Of a DNA stretch of 64,000 nucleotides, positions 48,331 through 60,600 are shown in pieces. The stretch's first letter is position 1. Every line of letters starts with the position of its first letter. Source of the DNA: Bradysia coprophila (Eukaryota > Arthropoda > Insecta > Diptera > Sciaridae); assembly GCF_014529535.1 (NCBI RefSeq), contig NC_050737.1, forward strand, positions 5,124,749 through 5,188,748. The letters are read 5' to 3'. The notes beneath the pieces are model-generated. The model searched no databases and had not been told where the DNA came from. It saw only the letters and a program-made list of their open reading frames with translations. The translations under genes and the position numbers were made by a program.

Positions 48331-49980
48331 CAGTCACTCGATGAATCTAATAAGTCAATTATTGTCTAAATGTAAAATTGTTTTTAAAAAAATGTCGGAT
48401 GAAAAGCTTAATCGGAAATTGTTGATCTAATAGACCATAAATTCGAAAATGCTCATTGGAGCAGGAACGTAAAGATTTTTCGTTTAACTGTTTCCCACAT
48501 CCTACTCCCTTTGTATTTTTTTTCTCCGGAAGACATTTTGAACAATTTTAATTGGCGATGACAAGCATGTAAGTTCGGTCGAATATTTCCCAAACCATTA
48601 ATAAACAGAAAATGATGTTGCGATTACATTTTTGGCTTCAAATATCACCCGAGTCATAGCACTCTCAAGCGCCTAAGCTGACTTTGACGTAACTCAAATG
48701 CTTGACAGTGCTATGTCTGAGTTAAATGAAAATCTTTTACTTCATTAGTTCTGACTTATGTTTTGTCGTCGGTCTATAGCAGTTAACTAGATTTTATTTC
48801 AACACCACTTTGTTGAAATTCTTCTAGCAGTCAAAGTCAAAAGTAAAACATTTGGAACCAAAAAAGAAAATTCGATATTTTAACTAACTGAGAAACTGAT
48901 CACAGTCAGTTATGTCTCACGAAAAAAAAAAAAAATCACAGTCAGTTGGGCAGATGCTCCCAACGACATATACAGCAAATTGCTACCATTGTAAAACCTT
49001 CTGTGGCTGTCTAAAACTAGTCTTTTCCTTGGGACAGCGCCAGTGACCAGGTTATTTACGTATATGGGTAACGCTTTCAGATGTCAGATGTCTAGGAAAT
49101 ACAGAGGCTACGAAAACAAGAAAAAAGGTTTTTGTTTATGAATCGTGAATCACCGAAAACATTTTAGAAGATGGGAAAGTCGTGGGACGCCTGAAATACC
49201 CTCAAAAGTGCCGTTCCCATTCTACTGATTCATAAATTACATGCAATTGTAATCCCATTGTAATTCTCGACGAGAATAAAATTAGACAAATTTCCGAAAC
49301 TTGAAGGTTTCCATCAAAATTTCCATTGGCCTAATACACTTCGATGTGCGTATATAACGGGAAATGATCTCCAAGAACAGCATGTACCCGTTTGTTTCCT
49401 TTATGCCAACGTCATGATTTGATTTGTATCAAGTCATTGCGGAAACGGAATGAATTTGCTAAATTAACAAAAGCGAGGACGTGATGAGTAAACTTTTTTC
49501 TTCAAATAATTCTGTTGTTCAAAACAATTAGCAATGATTCGATCCTACCTGTAGAACTGTTATACACGCTCAGAGCTTTTTTTTTCGTACAAAAAACGAT
49601 AATGCAGTTTTGCTCTGCATGCCGATATGAGATACGAAACATACGAAATGTCATCTGTTTTCATATCAAAGGGGAATTAAATTGATGAATTCAATAATTT
49701 CGTGCGAATTATAACGTGACATAAGCGAATAAACTCAATTTATGATGGAAATGGAATGAACGACGACCGTAATCGAATTCGAAGCGGAATTTTGAGCATA
49801 GAGTTCTGCTTTGTAGTGGGATTCGCAGTTTGTTGACAGTAGTTGACACATGGACTTGGATTCTGTTTGCTAACAACTAACAAACCAAACTAAGTCCGCG
49901 GTATACAAATAACAGAAAATTGTATTTTCCCAACATTTCGTGTGTCCGGGTAATTGACCAGGGAAAATATTTGTAAGAAA
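48331..49980. other. Intergenic region upstream of YL-1
   Basis: No gene. A small inverted repeat (gtcatagcactctcaagc / gcttgacagtgctatgtc) lies at 48652-48716. A copy of a dispersed motif (aaatcttttacttca, then ttgtcgtcgg) is at about 48730-48775. The YL-1 promoter must lie in the last few hundred bases; I see no TATA box. Confidence 0.5.
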
Positions 49981-51300
49981 ATGGCTGCAACAAGAGAACG
50001 GCGTGGAAATGCCGGCAGTAAAATGTCCAAACTATTGGACGAAGAGGAAGAAGATGATTTCTACAAAACATCGTACGGTGGTTTTGAGGAAACGGAAAAC
50101 GATCGCGACTACATGTAATTTGTGAAATGTTTGGCTGAGTCTAGCAGTGCCGATCTAACCAGTAATTTTCGATAATATTTCAGACAGAAGAACGACGACG
50201 AGGACGATATAGTGGACTCCGATTTCAGCATTGACGAAAATGATGAGCCGGTGTCCGACAACGAAGAAGAAACAAATAAACGGCGGAAAACAACTAATAA
50301 GCGAGCGTACAAGGAACCACCTCCGAAAAAGCCAAACCAGACCAAGGACCCGAAAGCAAAAGTGAAAGTGAAGAAGAGCATCACAAAGCGACTGAAAAGC
50401 AAGCGGTCAACATACACCGTTCTGGATTCCGGCAAAATATCACTAAGAAAATCGACAGCACTTAAATCGGCCGCCACAGAACATCGAATCAAAGCGAGAA
50501 CAGAGGCTGCCAAAAAGAAACCGAAATCAAGCAAGTCCGACGACTGGATTCCGACACAAGAGGAACTGTTAGAGGAGGCGCTAATCACAGAAGAAGAGAA
50601 TCTGGCATCGTTGGAGAAGTTTAAGCAAATGGAAATCGAGAAGAAGAAAACCCGTCCAACGAAACGAATATTTACAGGACCGACAATTCGGTACCACTCG
50701 TTGTCCATGCCTTTGATCGAAGTATTACCGAAACGTACACGAGAAAGTAATCGGGCGGTCGCTGCCGCTTCTACTGAAGAGTCGACTACAAAGACTGAGG
50801 ATAATGAGTAATTTGGCTGGTCCACAAAATTGAACGTTGAATTGAATTCGAGTTTTCTTTTCTGTGAATTTCAGAGGACCCAGGAAGTCAATAGCTGTTT
50901 CGACTGGACCTCGATGTGAACGCACCTTTATCACATTCGAAAATGACATCAACGAAAGTGCATTCAATTCCATATTCACTCCGGCCAAGAAGCGTCGTAA
51001 TGGCAACTACATTTGCTCCATAACCAAACTGCCAGCTCGGTATTTAGATCCAATAACTCGGCTTCCGTACAGAAACAAGGAAGCATTTAAGGTCATTCGT
51101 GAAGCATATTATCAGTATCTAGAGGCGTGGGCCGATCCAAAACTCGTCGATCTGGATAAATGGCTGGCTTTTCGAGCGAAGGTACGTCATATTAACGGCA
51201 AACAATTTCGAAAATTTATTTTAATTTTTGGTCTTGGAATTTGCAGATTAAAGAACAGCGACTCAAATCGAAGAAATTGAACCATGCGCAGAGTGTCTGA
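49981..51300 (+). CDS. YL-1: YL-1 / VPS72 homologue, H2A.Z chaperone subunit
   Basis: Four exons join in frame: 49981-50114, 50184-50807, 50875-51181 and 51247-51300, giving 372 residues, close to the usual length of about 360. The N-terminus has RRGNAGSKMSKLLDEEEEDDF and YGGFEE, as in YL1 proteins. An acidic stretch (VDSDFSIDENDEP) binds the H2A.Z-H2B dimer in the family. A long lysine-rich basic middle follows. Exon 3 carries RTFITFEND, then the YL1-C motif ICSITKLPARYLDPITRLPY and AFKVIREAYY. The protein is a nuclear subunit of SWR1/SRCAP and TIP60-type complexes that load H2A.Z. Introns are 65-69 bp. The ATG context (aagaaaATGG) is good and no earlier in-frame ATG is needed. The stop is at 51298-51300. 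The long frame on the opposite strand is a codon shadow. Confidence 0.96.
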
Positions 51301-51477
51301 TTTTTTATTAAATTTTAATTTTATTAAAATCCGAAGAATCACGAGCGTCTTTGATTTTTCTTGATTTTACAGACGGCATTGACGGCATGCAAATGGCTGC
51401 AGTGAAACTCGGGGTAAAGTAGCAATCTTCTAACCATATTATACTTATGTACTTAGAGCCTTTGCTAACCCAAGGTT

Positions 51478-52720
51478 TTGGCTGACTCCACTTATTTTCT
51501 TTTACTCCACATGTTCCTGGAATTAGTGTGTTTTCCAGGTAAAATAAAGTTTTGTACCTTCGGAATATTGAATGTAAGACTTTTCCAATTAGCGGCCCCC
51601 AATCAACAAATATCTTCGACTAACCAGTCTATCCATCACTTTTGTGGCCGTCTTTTCGTTCTACGTCCTTCAAATTTCCTAGCAAAAATTCGTAAGACAT
51701 GCAAACAATTACAGTGCCTTTCAGTCAGAGGACTTCGAAGGAAAAAATTTCTATTTAATCCATTTGCTAAGTTTAGAAAAGGAAAACTGGAAGAGCTCAC
51801 ATTGAGTAACTGTTCGCTTGGTAGTGATATTCACTTCTTTGATAAGTACAGTACCTTGAAGGTTTTAAATATGTTCGGATGCTATGGCATTAGTTCCATT
51901 GCCATTGAACGTTGCTTCAAAAATATTCAAGGAATTACAAGTTTTACTTGCAATGACAACCTCTTTACTTTACTTGCTTTTCTTGCCCAATTTAGAGAGA
52001 CTAAGTCTTACTTATGAAAGCGGACACGAGAGATTTAATATGTTGTCAAAATTGCCGTCACTGCGTTGTTTGACAATGTGTTGTGATGAAGACAATATAA
52101 ACGATGTGCTGGTCGACATTGGTAAGAGTAATCGATTGGAAGAACTGGATCTGCGCGGTATTGACATAGATGAAGAAACGTTCCCTCTAATCAAGTCACT
52201 TCCAAATTTAAAAATATTGTCTGTAATCTCGGCAAGTGCAGATACTACATTTCCAGAGTCTAAGGATTTTCCGTCTAATCTCAAGACACTCACATTGGAA
52301 GGCTTTCAGATCGCTAACGGTAATATAGCGTCACTAGTGAAAAGTCTTAGGCATCTCGAAAATTTGTTTCTAAGGAGTTGCGAGCTGCTGCATCACGATT
52401 TGTGGCTCAGCGATTTTGATTTGATGACTAATGTAATAATTGAGGTTCTAACTGAAGGCAACCTTACATGTCGAAGTTTAAATGTGACGATAGAGGCTGA
52501 ATATGCAGATGCACCAAACGTAAGCAATTTTAAACAAGGAGGAAAAAATAAAAGTTTTCTAAACTGAAATCATTTATCTTATTTACAGACAACTAAATCA
52601 ATCGGAAGTATACGGATCACCAACGATGTGCAAGATACAAGTTTGTTCAAAATAACATATCCTGGAATGTACTGCGGGTTACCTGAATGTGAGGTTCGCT
52701 GTGGATCATTTAGTGATTAA
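51478..52720 (+). pseudogene. Leucine-rich-repeat (F-box/LRR-like) gene with a frameshift
   Basis: LRR-type sequence runs from about 51570 to 52720. Frame 1 to about 51984 includes LEELTLSNCSLGS and LKVLNMFGCYGISS. Frame 2 then continues with LPNLERLSLTYESG, LEELDLRGIDID, LPNLKILSVIS and LKTLTLEG. One extra base at about 51985 (in cttgccc) is enough to explain the shift. An intron (52520-52588, gtaagc to tttacag) leads to a final 44-codon exon ending at 52720. I see no good start codon and no F-box upstream, so the 5' end is missing or in an unrecognised exon. The arrangement resembles insect F-box/LRR substrate receptors of SCF ubiquitin ligases, but that is inference. Either a recent pseudogene or an assembly error in a live gene. 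It begins about 180 bp downstream of YL-1 on the same strand. Confidence 0.7.
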
Positions 52721-52729
52721 AGTATTTTA

Positions 52730-52930
52730 CTTTACTAGTGAGGTAATGTGGCCTTTCCCTCACTAGTGAAGACCCTTTCCCTCGCTCGTAAAGTAAAACG
52801 CCATACTTTACACGTGAAATAATTTGATATCTCGTGTCACGATGAGTAAAAGTACCTCGGGCTGAAGCCCTCGGATACTTTTACTCATCTGGATACGAGA
52901 TATCAAATTACTTCACTGGTATAGTAATGT
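52730..52930. repeat. Inverted-repeat element just after the LRR gene
   Basis: The arm gtgaaataatttgatatctcg (52814 onward) is mirrored by the segment ending cttcac at 52916. The arms also include gatgagtaaaagta / tacttttactcatc, with a GC-rich loop cctcgggctgaagccctcgg. Related motifs (ctcactagtgaag) extend to about 52730. Confidence 0.7.
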
Positions 52931-53576
52931 ACTATAATTACACAGCACCCCACGGAAACGATTCGTTACTTGATGACATATGCGACTATATTTTTGTTTC
53001 CGCTGGGCTTCGCGAGTGAACGCTCCAGTGATTGTTTGGACACTATTGTTTTTACTGGTTGGTCTAATAAAAATGTCCCACCAAGAACCTAATCTATAGT
53101 TCTTCATTGAATATTATTTGTAACTTCGTATGTGAGAATTTAGCGAAAAAATTAAAACAAAATCTTTAGTTGAATGATTGAACAGTGTTCCTTTATTGTG
53201 TTGAAATGAAAAAGGTTATAAGAGTCTTCAACAATTTGTGAGACTGAAAAATAAGGATTTAGTTCCCGAACAAGACAGAGAACTAAAGAAACCAAAAAAG
53301 AAAAACAAGAAATTCTTACAAGCGAAGTTTCAGTGTCGAATGTTCAAGATTGTGAATCACCTTCTTGAGATTGTCGCACTGTTTATACTGTGGTCTCCTT
53401 TGACTGTGAAATTTCAAGAAAAAAATTTCTGGATTTTAACGATTTTTCGAATTTTTGAGAAATTCGAATTCGAATTGATCCATCCGCGTTAATAATTCGA
53501 AGTCGGAAAAACGTACATCGTGGCCACCGAGAAAAACGGATTATCAAAAGCGGATGAACTCCCAACCGAATTTTCG

Positions 53577-53711
53577 AGTTTGAATTTCGAACAGCTCTAA
53601 AAGATGGATGCCGCGGGCACGCAGCTGACACAGACAAAACGAAATCTTTTCTTGGAGTAATTGACACGTGCCCGCGGCATTCATTTTTCAAAGCTGTTCG
53701 AAATTCGAACT
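53577..53711. repeat. Inverted-repeat element between the LRR and minus-strand genes
   Basis: tttcgaacagctctaaaagatgg and tgccgcgggcacg on the left are mirrored by cgtgcccgcggca and aaagctgttcgaaa on the right. Arms are about 45 bp and the loop about 45 bp. A hairpin MITE by appearance. Confidence 0.7.
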
Positions 53712-53853
53712 GAATACTCTATACAGCCGGCGACTTCGGACCCCGGAGAATCTGGGGACCACCATTCTTTTAAAAAATGAGAGTATGTTCAACAAAGCGT
53801 TTTAATATTCATTATAGAAAACTTAAAATTTACTAAAAAAATGCCTCAACCAA

Positions 53854-54455
53854 TCAACAAGTACACTTCTTCAGTTTATCCAACATTGTTTTTCGGTACC
53901 GTCTAAAATCCTGATGCGTTTCAATGTACCGTTTACATTCTTCCATCAGTCTCAACAAATACTCGACCAACACATCATCATCTTTCGCTTCTATGGCATC
54001 ATCTAAACGCTTCTCCCAAATGTACGCTGGCATCAATTCTTTCAGCTCGTCATAGCTGTCCTCTGTTCGGCTGTCTTTGTCGTTTAGCTGCTTATCAGCT
54101 AGTTCGTAGCATTTTAGTGTCTGTAGGGCTAACGATGCTTTGTTCGTTTCGAGGAAGTGACGAAATATCTCTTTCGCCTTTTCATTGCTGACTAGTGTGG
54201 ATACGTTGATGAATCTGACGGAAGTAAACATTTTTCGGTTATTTTCAATCCGTTATGTGAATACGTTTGAAATGAACATACCGTTTGACTTCATCTTCGG
54301 TGACGTTGTAACGACCCGAGAAACATCGTAGTATTCGATTCGTTGGGCATTTTGGTGATGATGGACGTTTCTGTTGACAAAAGAGAGCGTAACTATAAAC
54401 AAAATGGTAAAATTGGATTGTTTTTAGATTTTATACTTACTTCAGCTTCAGCCAT
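53854..54455 (-). CDS. Small intracellular protein, possibly RGS-like
   Basis: Three exons on the minus strand join in frame: 54441-54455, 54282-54370 and 53854-54214, giving 154 residues. Borders: GAA/gtaagt, tttgtcaacag, CG/gtatgt and cttccgtcag. The ATG at 54231 inside the last long frame lies in an intron, so the real start is the ATG at 54455. The product has no signal peptide or membrane helix, is rich in charged residues and looks helical. The stretch VSTLVSNEKAKEIFRHFLE resembles the start of an RGS domain (regulators of G-protein signalling), but the later part is not a clear match and the protein is short for one. I am confident it is a real gene and unsure of the family. An attaaa signal lies about 45 bp after the stop. 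Confidence 0.75.
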
Positions 54456-55108
54456 ATTCTGAGTGGCGCTAAAAAGCAAATTCTAATTGAATCTGGAATT
54501 AAAAACAAAGATTTCCATTAGCTTTTCGATTTTTTAAAGTGGAACATTACTGGAGGTTCAAATTTCTCTCAATAGATGGGACAACTACTTAACAATAAGT
54601 GGAAAGACCATCCTAAAACTGTTTGTTCTTTTGATGTCGAGTCAACAAGTGCAAAATTTTATTTACTTTCATGGTCTCAAAATAGACTCTGTATTTCTTT
54701 CGTACAGACAGGAATCATGTTTCCTTTGTGTGAGTTAAAATTAATACACAACCCATGAAAGGGTAAACTCATACGTATGAATAAATTTGGATGTTTTTCG
54801 ATGTCAATACCAAGAAGAGTTACGGTATAACGGGAAAAGTGTTGAGTAGAAACTTTCGGTAAAGGATTTTTTTTCGAAAGGAGTGAACTCTGCTGTTTCG
54901 GTTTAAAAAAACAGTAGAATAGTCCTGTCTAGCTGACTCACTTAAAAATGCTGTTCCATACCTGACATTATATTTCGCGAAAATGTGAGAAGATCTCTTT
55001 CGAATCTGATAATAAAGGCTAGGACACTGATGTTAATCAACAAATCATACTAATTTGACTAATGTTTGATGAATGTACCAATAAAACATCTTAAAATAGA
55101 ACTTATAG

Positions 55109-55918
55109 CCACAATTCATGGAGGGATTCTTTTGAATTTCAACTGACCGAAATCGGCGCTATTTATTCCGAGACTTATTTATATATGCCTAGTTAGTGCC
55201 TATGCCCCAAAACCAGTCTCACATATTTTTGATCTTCCATACCTGACTGGTTGTAAGTGGCCAAAAGTCGAAAAATTAGGTTTCGTAGTCCGGATTTCAT
55301 TTTCTTAAGGTGGTGAGGACACGGGCGTGTATGGGTTCGTTGGAAATCTGAGGTCGAATACTTCTGGGGCAAATATTACCTTCATAAAATTTGGTGATAA
55401 ACGGCAGAAAATATGACTTCCGGAAAATTTCTCAAAATCGATGTAACCTCGGTGAACTTTGATGAGTGCTGTGACCTCACTAATGCAATTAGTTGATTAA
55501 ATTATTACTTGTTATAAATGTGGAGGACCTCAGCCTTACAGCGATACGCATATTTAGTAGTTTGGCAGAGTGAAACACACAGTTTTCATCTGTTACGTAG
55601 TGACGTGCCAAACTACTAAATATGGGTATCGGTGGAAAGCTGAGGTACTCCACATTCATAATAAGTAATCATTTAATCAAATAATTGCATTAGTGAAGTT
55701 AATCATCAGCTTTCCAACGAATCCACACACTCCCGTGTCCTCGCCACATTACGGAAATGAAATCCGGACTATGAAATTCCATTTTTCGACATTTGGCCAC
55801 TTACTACCAGCCAGGTATGGAAGATCAAAAATATCTGAGCCTAACTAGGCACCAAGGCCTTACTAGACATACATATAAAAGTCCCGAAATTCAAAAGAAT
55901 CCCTCATGATGAATTGTA
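55109..55918. mobile_element. Large foldback element, arms about 310-460 bp
   Basis: The left arm (55109-55568) and right arm (55606-55918) are inverted copies. Outer gagggattcttttgaatttc, then gatcttccatacctg, gtccggatttcatttt, cgttggaaa and inner atttagtagtttggca all recur inverted. The loop is 37 bp (55569-55605). The left arm carries about 130 bp near 55355-55490 with no counterpart in the right arm. Noncoding. Confidence 0.85.
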
Positions 55919-55973
55919 AACAGATGGCGTCTTAAGGATTTTTCAGCTTGTGGAACAATAGTATGTACAATAG

Positions 55974-56265
55974 CTAGGATAAAAAGAAGGAAAATAGAAT
56001 TTTCGTGTGAATTTTGTTGATACTAGGCGAAGTCGAGGTTAACAAACGCACGAAAACAAGACGTAATTGATTTTACATGCTGAGGGCTTCGAAAGAAGTG
56101 TTTGAAACAAGAAAAGTACGGTTTTCGTCGTATATAGCCCGTAAAAGTCGAACTTCAAGCACTACTAAATTAATTAGTAGTAAAAGTCTCGTTTTCGTTT
56201 TCGACTACTCCTCGGACCAACAAAATTCACACAAAAACTCTACTTTTCATCTTTTTATCCGTAGT
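55974..56265. mobile_element. Inverted-repeat element next to the foldback, relative of 5575-5790
   Basis: The left end aggataaaaagaagg and a nearby cgtgtgaattttgttga are mirrored by caacaaaattcacac and ctttttatcc on the right. The middle shares cttcgaaagaagtg and agtacggttttcg with 5575-5790 in inverted orientation. Confidence 0.7.
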
Positions 56266-56957
56266 CATGTAGATTACTAGTTTTCAATTATTTTTCAGGC
56301 CTTTTTCATGTACTGTGTACTCACCATAAACAATAATCGAAAGGTTGTATTGTATCTGAAAGGCATACCGACCATCACTAGATTTATGCAAATATGCATC
56401 ATCTGGGTCTTAAGCTATGTAACCACTGTGTATTCTATGAATAAATCTACCATACTTGACGATACAGAATCAATTTGTCGATTTTATTGTTTTCCCATTT
56501 TCAATTTCATGCGTCTGGCATCCCTAATACTGTATTTGGAGGTCAAAAATGTAAAAAAAGGTTCTCTGTTTTCCGTATTGGAATGGTGTTTGTATTGGTG
56601 TTTATTCCCTTCGACAGAGATTTATCCTGTGATTGTATATGATCGAGTATATGTTTTATGTTATATATAAATGCATATAGTGTGCTCTATGTGCCTTAAC
56701 ACTAAATTGACGATGTAGAACGTTTTTGGTTTTGAAAAGGAAAACATCTGCATCAGCAAACAAAGAATTAAAGTGCTCGTTTGAGTTTAAAAAAATTTAT
56801 AGTTTTGTGAACAATTTCGAATCAAAGTGGAAGCTGCTCTAATAAGTGAAAATACTCGCTAAAGTATTTAGTGTCTACTCAAGTTACATTGATATCAATC
56901 AATTTCGAAAGAATTCAATCAATTTCTCAAGATCGTGAAATCCAAACAACATTCAAA

Positions 56958-57482
56958 ATGGTTGACTCGTCTTGTTGTGGATGCATATCATTGAAGCGCG
57001 GTTCCATTATCATTGGAACGTTTACTGCTCTACTCTCCGCTGCCCTATTCATTGTTGGCCTAATATTATGGTTCGGTTATAACGGCAAAAGAACTGTATT
57101 GGGAGACGATCAACTTATGCAATTCATGCTGTGCATTTCCCTGACTGTGACTATTGCGTCAATATTCTTGCTATGTGGAATCCGCTACGACAAGATAAAA
57201 TTCATCAAAGCGTGGCTAATTGCTGATGGTGGCCTAATCTTCTATGCTATTGAACGAGCCTTTCACCTATCGGAACTCGAGAACCTTTCATTCCTGGCAT
57301 TCATTGGAGCATTTCTGGCATTGTCGTGCTTGTGTTACATTTGGACCGTAGTCGATGCGTACTATGTGGCATTGATCAAAAAACAATTCAACAAAGATGC
57401 TGAAGATTCTGAAGTTACAACACCAGTCGTCGATACACCAGTATGTAAAGACAACTTGTACACCGAACTAACAACCAAATGA
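56958..57482 (+). CDS. Small four-helix membrane protein of an insect tetraspan type
   Basis: Intronless frame of 174 residues from the ATG at 56958 (context ttcaaaATGG). The frame is open upstream but has no other ATG. The N-terminus has a cysteine cluster (SSCCGCISLKRG), then helix 1 (about 17-38), helix 2 (56-75), helix 3 (86-102) and helix 4 (111-133), and a polar cytoplasmic tail ending NLYTELTTK. The CCGC-SL-G start and four helices recall a family of small insect tetraspan proteins (DUF4728/pasiflora-like), some of which act at septate junctions. This is a resemblance, not a firm assignment. A polyadenylation-like attaaa lies at 57624-57629. Confidence 0.75.
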   Translation: MVDSSCCGCISLKRGSIIIGTFTALLSAALFIVGLILWFGYNGKRTVLGDDQLMQFMLCISLTVTIASIFLLCGIRYDKIKFIKAWLIADGGLIFYAIERAFHLSELENLSFLAFIGAFLALSCLCYIWTVVDAYYVALIKKQFNKDAEDSEVTTPVVDTPVCKDNLYTELTTK

Positions 57483-57639
57483 AGCGCATAAAAAACATCG
57501 AAATGAAAATACCGGGAAATGCACTACACCCTTGACTACAACACCACTACATCTACAGCCGTTTGTAATTATGTAATACGACAACCATACAGATTTTGTG
57601 ACACATTTTGCTTCGTTCATTTTATTAAAAGAAATTTAA

Positions 57640-60600
57640 CTGACTTTGGCTGTTTATTTATTTTGATCTACAAAATAGTTGGTTCTGCAGAATAATTTTG
57701 GTATTTTGTTCGCGGAAGTGTGAAGGAAGTTCTTGTTCTTCATAGAAAGGATTTCTATTTGGTAGGTTACAACATTTGTACTGGCAGTACCAGTCACTAC
57801 ATTTTCATTTAAACTGGAGTCTGAGTTTTCCAACGATTTTTGGCGGAAACATTATGGGGCGGTAGGTGTATGAAAAGTAGTAAAAGATGTCAAAGTTGAA
57901 ATATGAATTTTTGGCCACCAGGCGGAATTCAATCAGATTTTCATCAGAGAGCGAATTTTGGCTTGGGTCTGAAATCGCTTTATTATTGCGTTGATCACAT
58001 TTGCAGACATATTTAAGAGGGAAACAAAATTCTGTTGGGAAATATCATTTACTTAGCGAGCATAGATCTAAAGAATTTGATCTGTAGTTTCAATAAATTC
58101 ATTGAAGACGTCTTTTTGTAAAGTGAAACATTATCAGAAATAATATGTCAGACGGTCTTACGAAGAGCTAAGTTTGATCGCTTGTTTCTTTAATTCACAT
58201 TTTCACAGCCCGAAAATAATGACACAAAATCGAGTATTAATTTTGGGATTCGTTTAAACAAACCTACCTTTTCGTTCTGACCTAACGATATTTACTTTTA
58301 CGAAGAATTACGGTAATTCAATTAACCGAAAAAATTCTTTTCGCATCGAGATTAAACTCCAAATATTATAATTACATCAATTACAACCATTCTCTATTTT
58401 ATGTTGTCTGTAGGTATAATGCGAATCCACAGATCTTAAATCATAAATCATTAGAGGTTTTTTTTACGTTCGCGTTACTTAAAGTCATCATCGAAACAAA
58501 GGGTCATAAGCGAAAAACATTTTTTTAAATTGAAAATGGTGCTGGTTACGAACAATCCATTAACCGAACGAAAATAACTGAACAATAAACAGTCGCTGAA
58601 ATAAATGGTACATACCTTGAAACGATTTATTATTCGATCTGAAACATTATTTCGGTAAGTTTGAATTTTAATACGAAAAAAAAAGTCTCAAGATTATGCC
58701 TAACAGTCAGACCAATTCAAAAACCGGAATTATTTTTGTGTGTTTGCTCTGCAACATAATTTGGTTACGACTTTTCTATAAATTAATTATTTGAATAGTT
58801 TTTTCTGTGTGTGTTCAATTCACTTTTTTTTTAATTTAGCGCTCTACTTCGATGAACCATTGCTTTGTATCGGTATTTTACGCTTGAGTAGAGTTCCTTT
58901 CGATGGCAAGAAATTACAGCCAAGACTCTAAGGTAAATATTGGTGTGGATATTATGACAGGATTTTATTGACCATGATTCGCATGACTACACAAACCGTC
59001 TTTTTTTCCTTCAATGAATTTAGTCGTACAATGAATAAATAATTTTCGAGAGTATAATTATGGGCTATTACAACTAGGCCTCTAGAAAAATTGTGTTAAT
59101 ACAAAAGGTAGGTAAGTCACACGTTTTTGTGTATCGTCTTCATTTTATGTGATGCTATTGTTGGCAGGCTAACAACGAATGTCGGCACAATTAAACATGC
59201 GATCGAAATCGCATTCCTTCAATCATATCAATCAAATGGTAAATATATTGTTTCGGCAATGTTTTCATTATTAAGAAATAGAGAATTTACATTACGGCTT
59301 TTTTTCTTCGTATTTTTGCCCTACCTAGAATACAGTTGAAGGCATCCAAACAACTGTTTTAGTCGCTCTCAATCAGCTGGTTTTTAATTTGTGTGCACGA
59401 ACGATTTTGCACGGTTGTCAGGAATCATACAACGAAAGAGGACATTTTACAATGAGGTCAATCTAAATGTAGAATCAAATTGTCGTGTAATTCAATTTAA
59501 TCTCTACAAAACCAAAGAAAGGATCGCTGGCATACAATGAGCGCGATGAGCACAAAACAGTGTCTGCATATTGTAGCTTTTCTGGTATATGGTACTGGAA
59601 CATCTAAAAGTGCTTAGTGTCAAATTTAAAACATTTCCGTCCTAAACATGTAGGCTCACCTACGATACACTTTCTGAGATTTACGAAGAGATATGAAAGA
59701 ATGGTGAAACATTTATCATGTACAGTACATTCCCTTCATGATAGCTCGATGGAGATTCTCTTCTTCCTGGTTTTAGTTTTCTAAAGCGCCAGACAGCCTA
59801 AGATGAAGTGCACGTGCAAATAACTTTATAGGTGGAAAATGCTACAGTGAAGGACTGTGCACTTGCATTGCGAAGTAAATTCAGCCTTCAAGTGGTAAAG
59901 GAATCAGAAACTATAATTAGCAAACGCCTTGGAACATACCGTTGAAAACGTTCAGAAAATGTAAATGGAAAGGCGAATGACTAAATGTTCTTAACTGACA
60001 AATTTATCTCCGATTACATCTTTGCTTCGTAAGTGCGTTGCTATTTCTCTTACTCATCGAAACTACCTCATTTTTAAAATACACAATTTGAATTGTGCTG
60101 TCTAATGTGCCGAATGTATGAATGGCACATTGAGACAGAATAAAAATAATGTTTTTCCTCCTGAATTCTGTGCTTGTATAATTATTGGTTTGATGTTCGT
60201 CGAAGATACAACACCTTGCCATTCTGTTACAAACATTTTAGAGGTTTGTTCATAGCTAATTGAATCTCCATACATATGACCATTGAATTGTTATTAAAAT
60301 AAAAGTACACACAAAAATGCGTGTTTAAGTGTTCGATAAGCAATCCATGGTATGTAAAACACACCGACAAGTAATTGCTCGTTTTTAGTTTTATAAATGG
60401 TCTAGACAAAAAATGATGTTTCGATTCCAAATGAAACGAAATAGTTCCGGACTGTCCATCAAAAATGAGCTGAAACTGGCGAAAGTGAAACTTTATATAT
60501 TTTCAAGGACTCTTCGAATTATATGATCACTAACTTCAGATAAGTCTTATAGAAGATTCAGGACATGTACTGCCAGAGGTCAGAGAATGGGTTTAATGAA

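Noticed and set aside
50109..50825. 238-codon open frame opposite YL-1
   Set aside because: It lies exactly antisense to YL-1 exon 2 and reads as serine/leucine-rich shadow of acidic and lysine codons. No independent support.
54215..54231. ATG at 54231 as start of the minus-strand gene
   Set aside because: It falls in the polypyrimidine/acceptor region of an intron, and two upstream exons join in frame across consensus splice sites.
56308..56670. 120-codon frame upstream of the tetraspan gene
   Set aside because: No motif, poor composition, and it follows directly on an inverted-repeat element. Likely chance.
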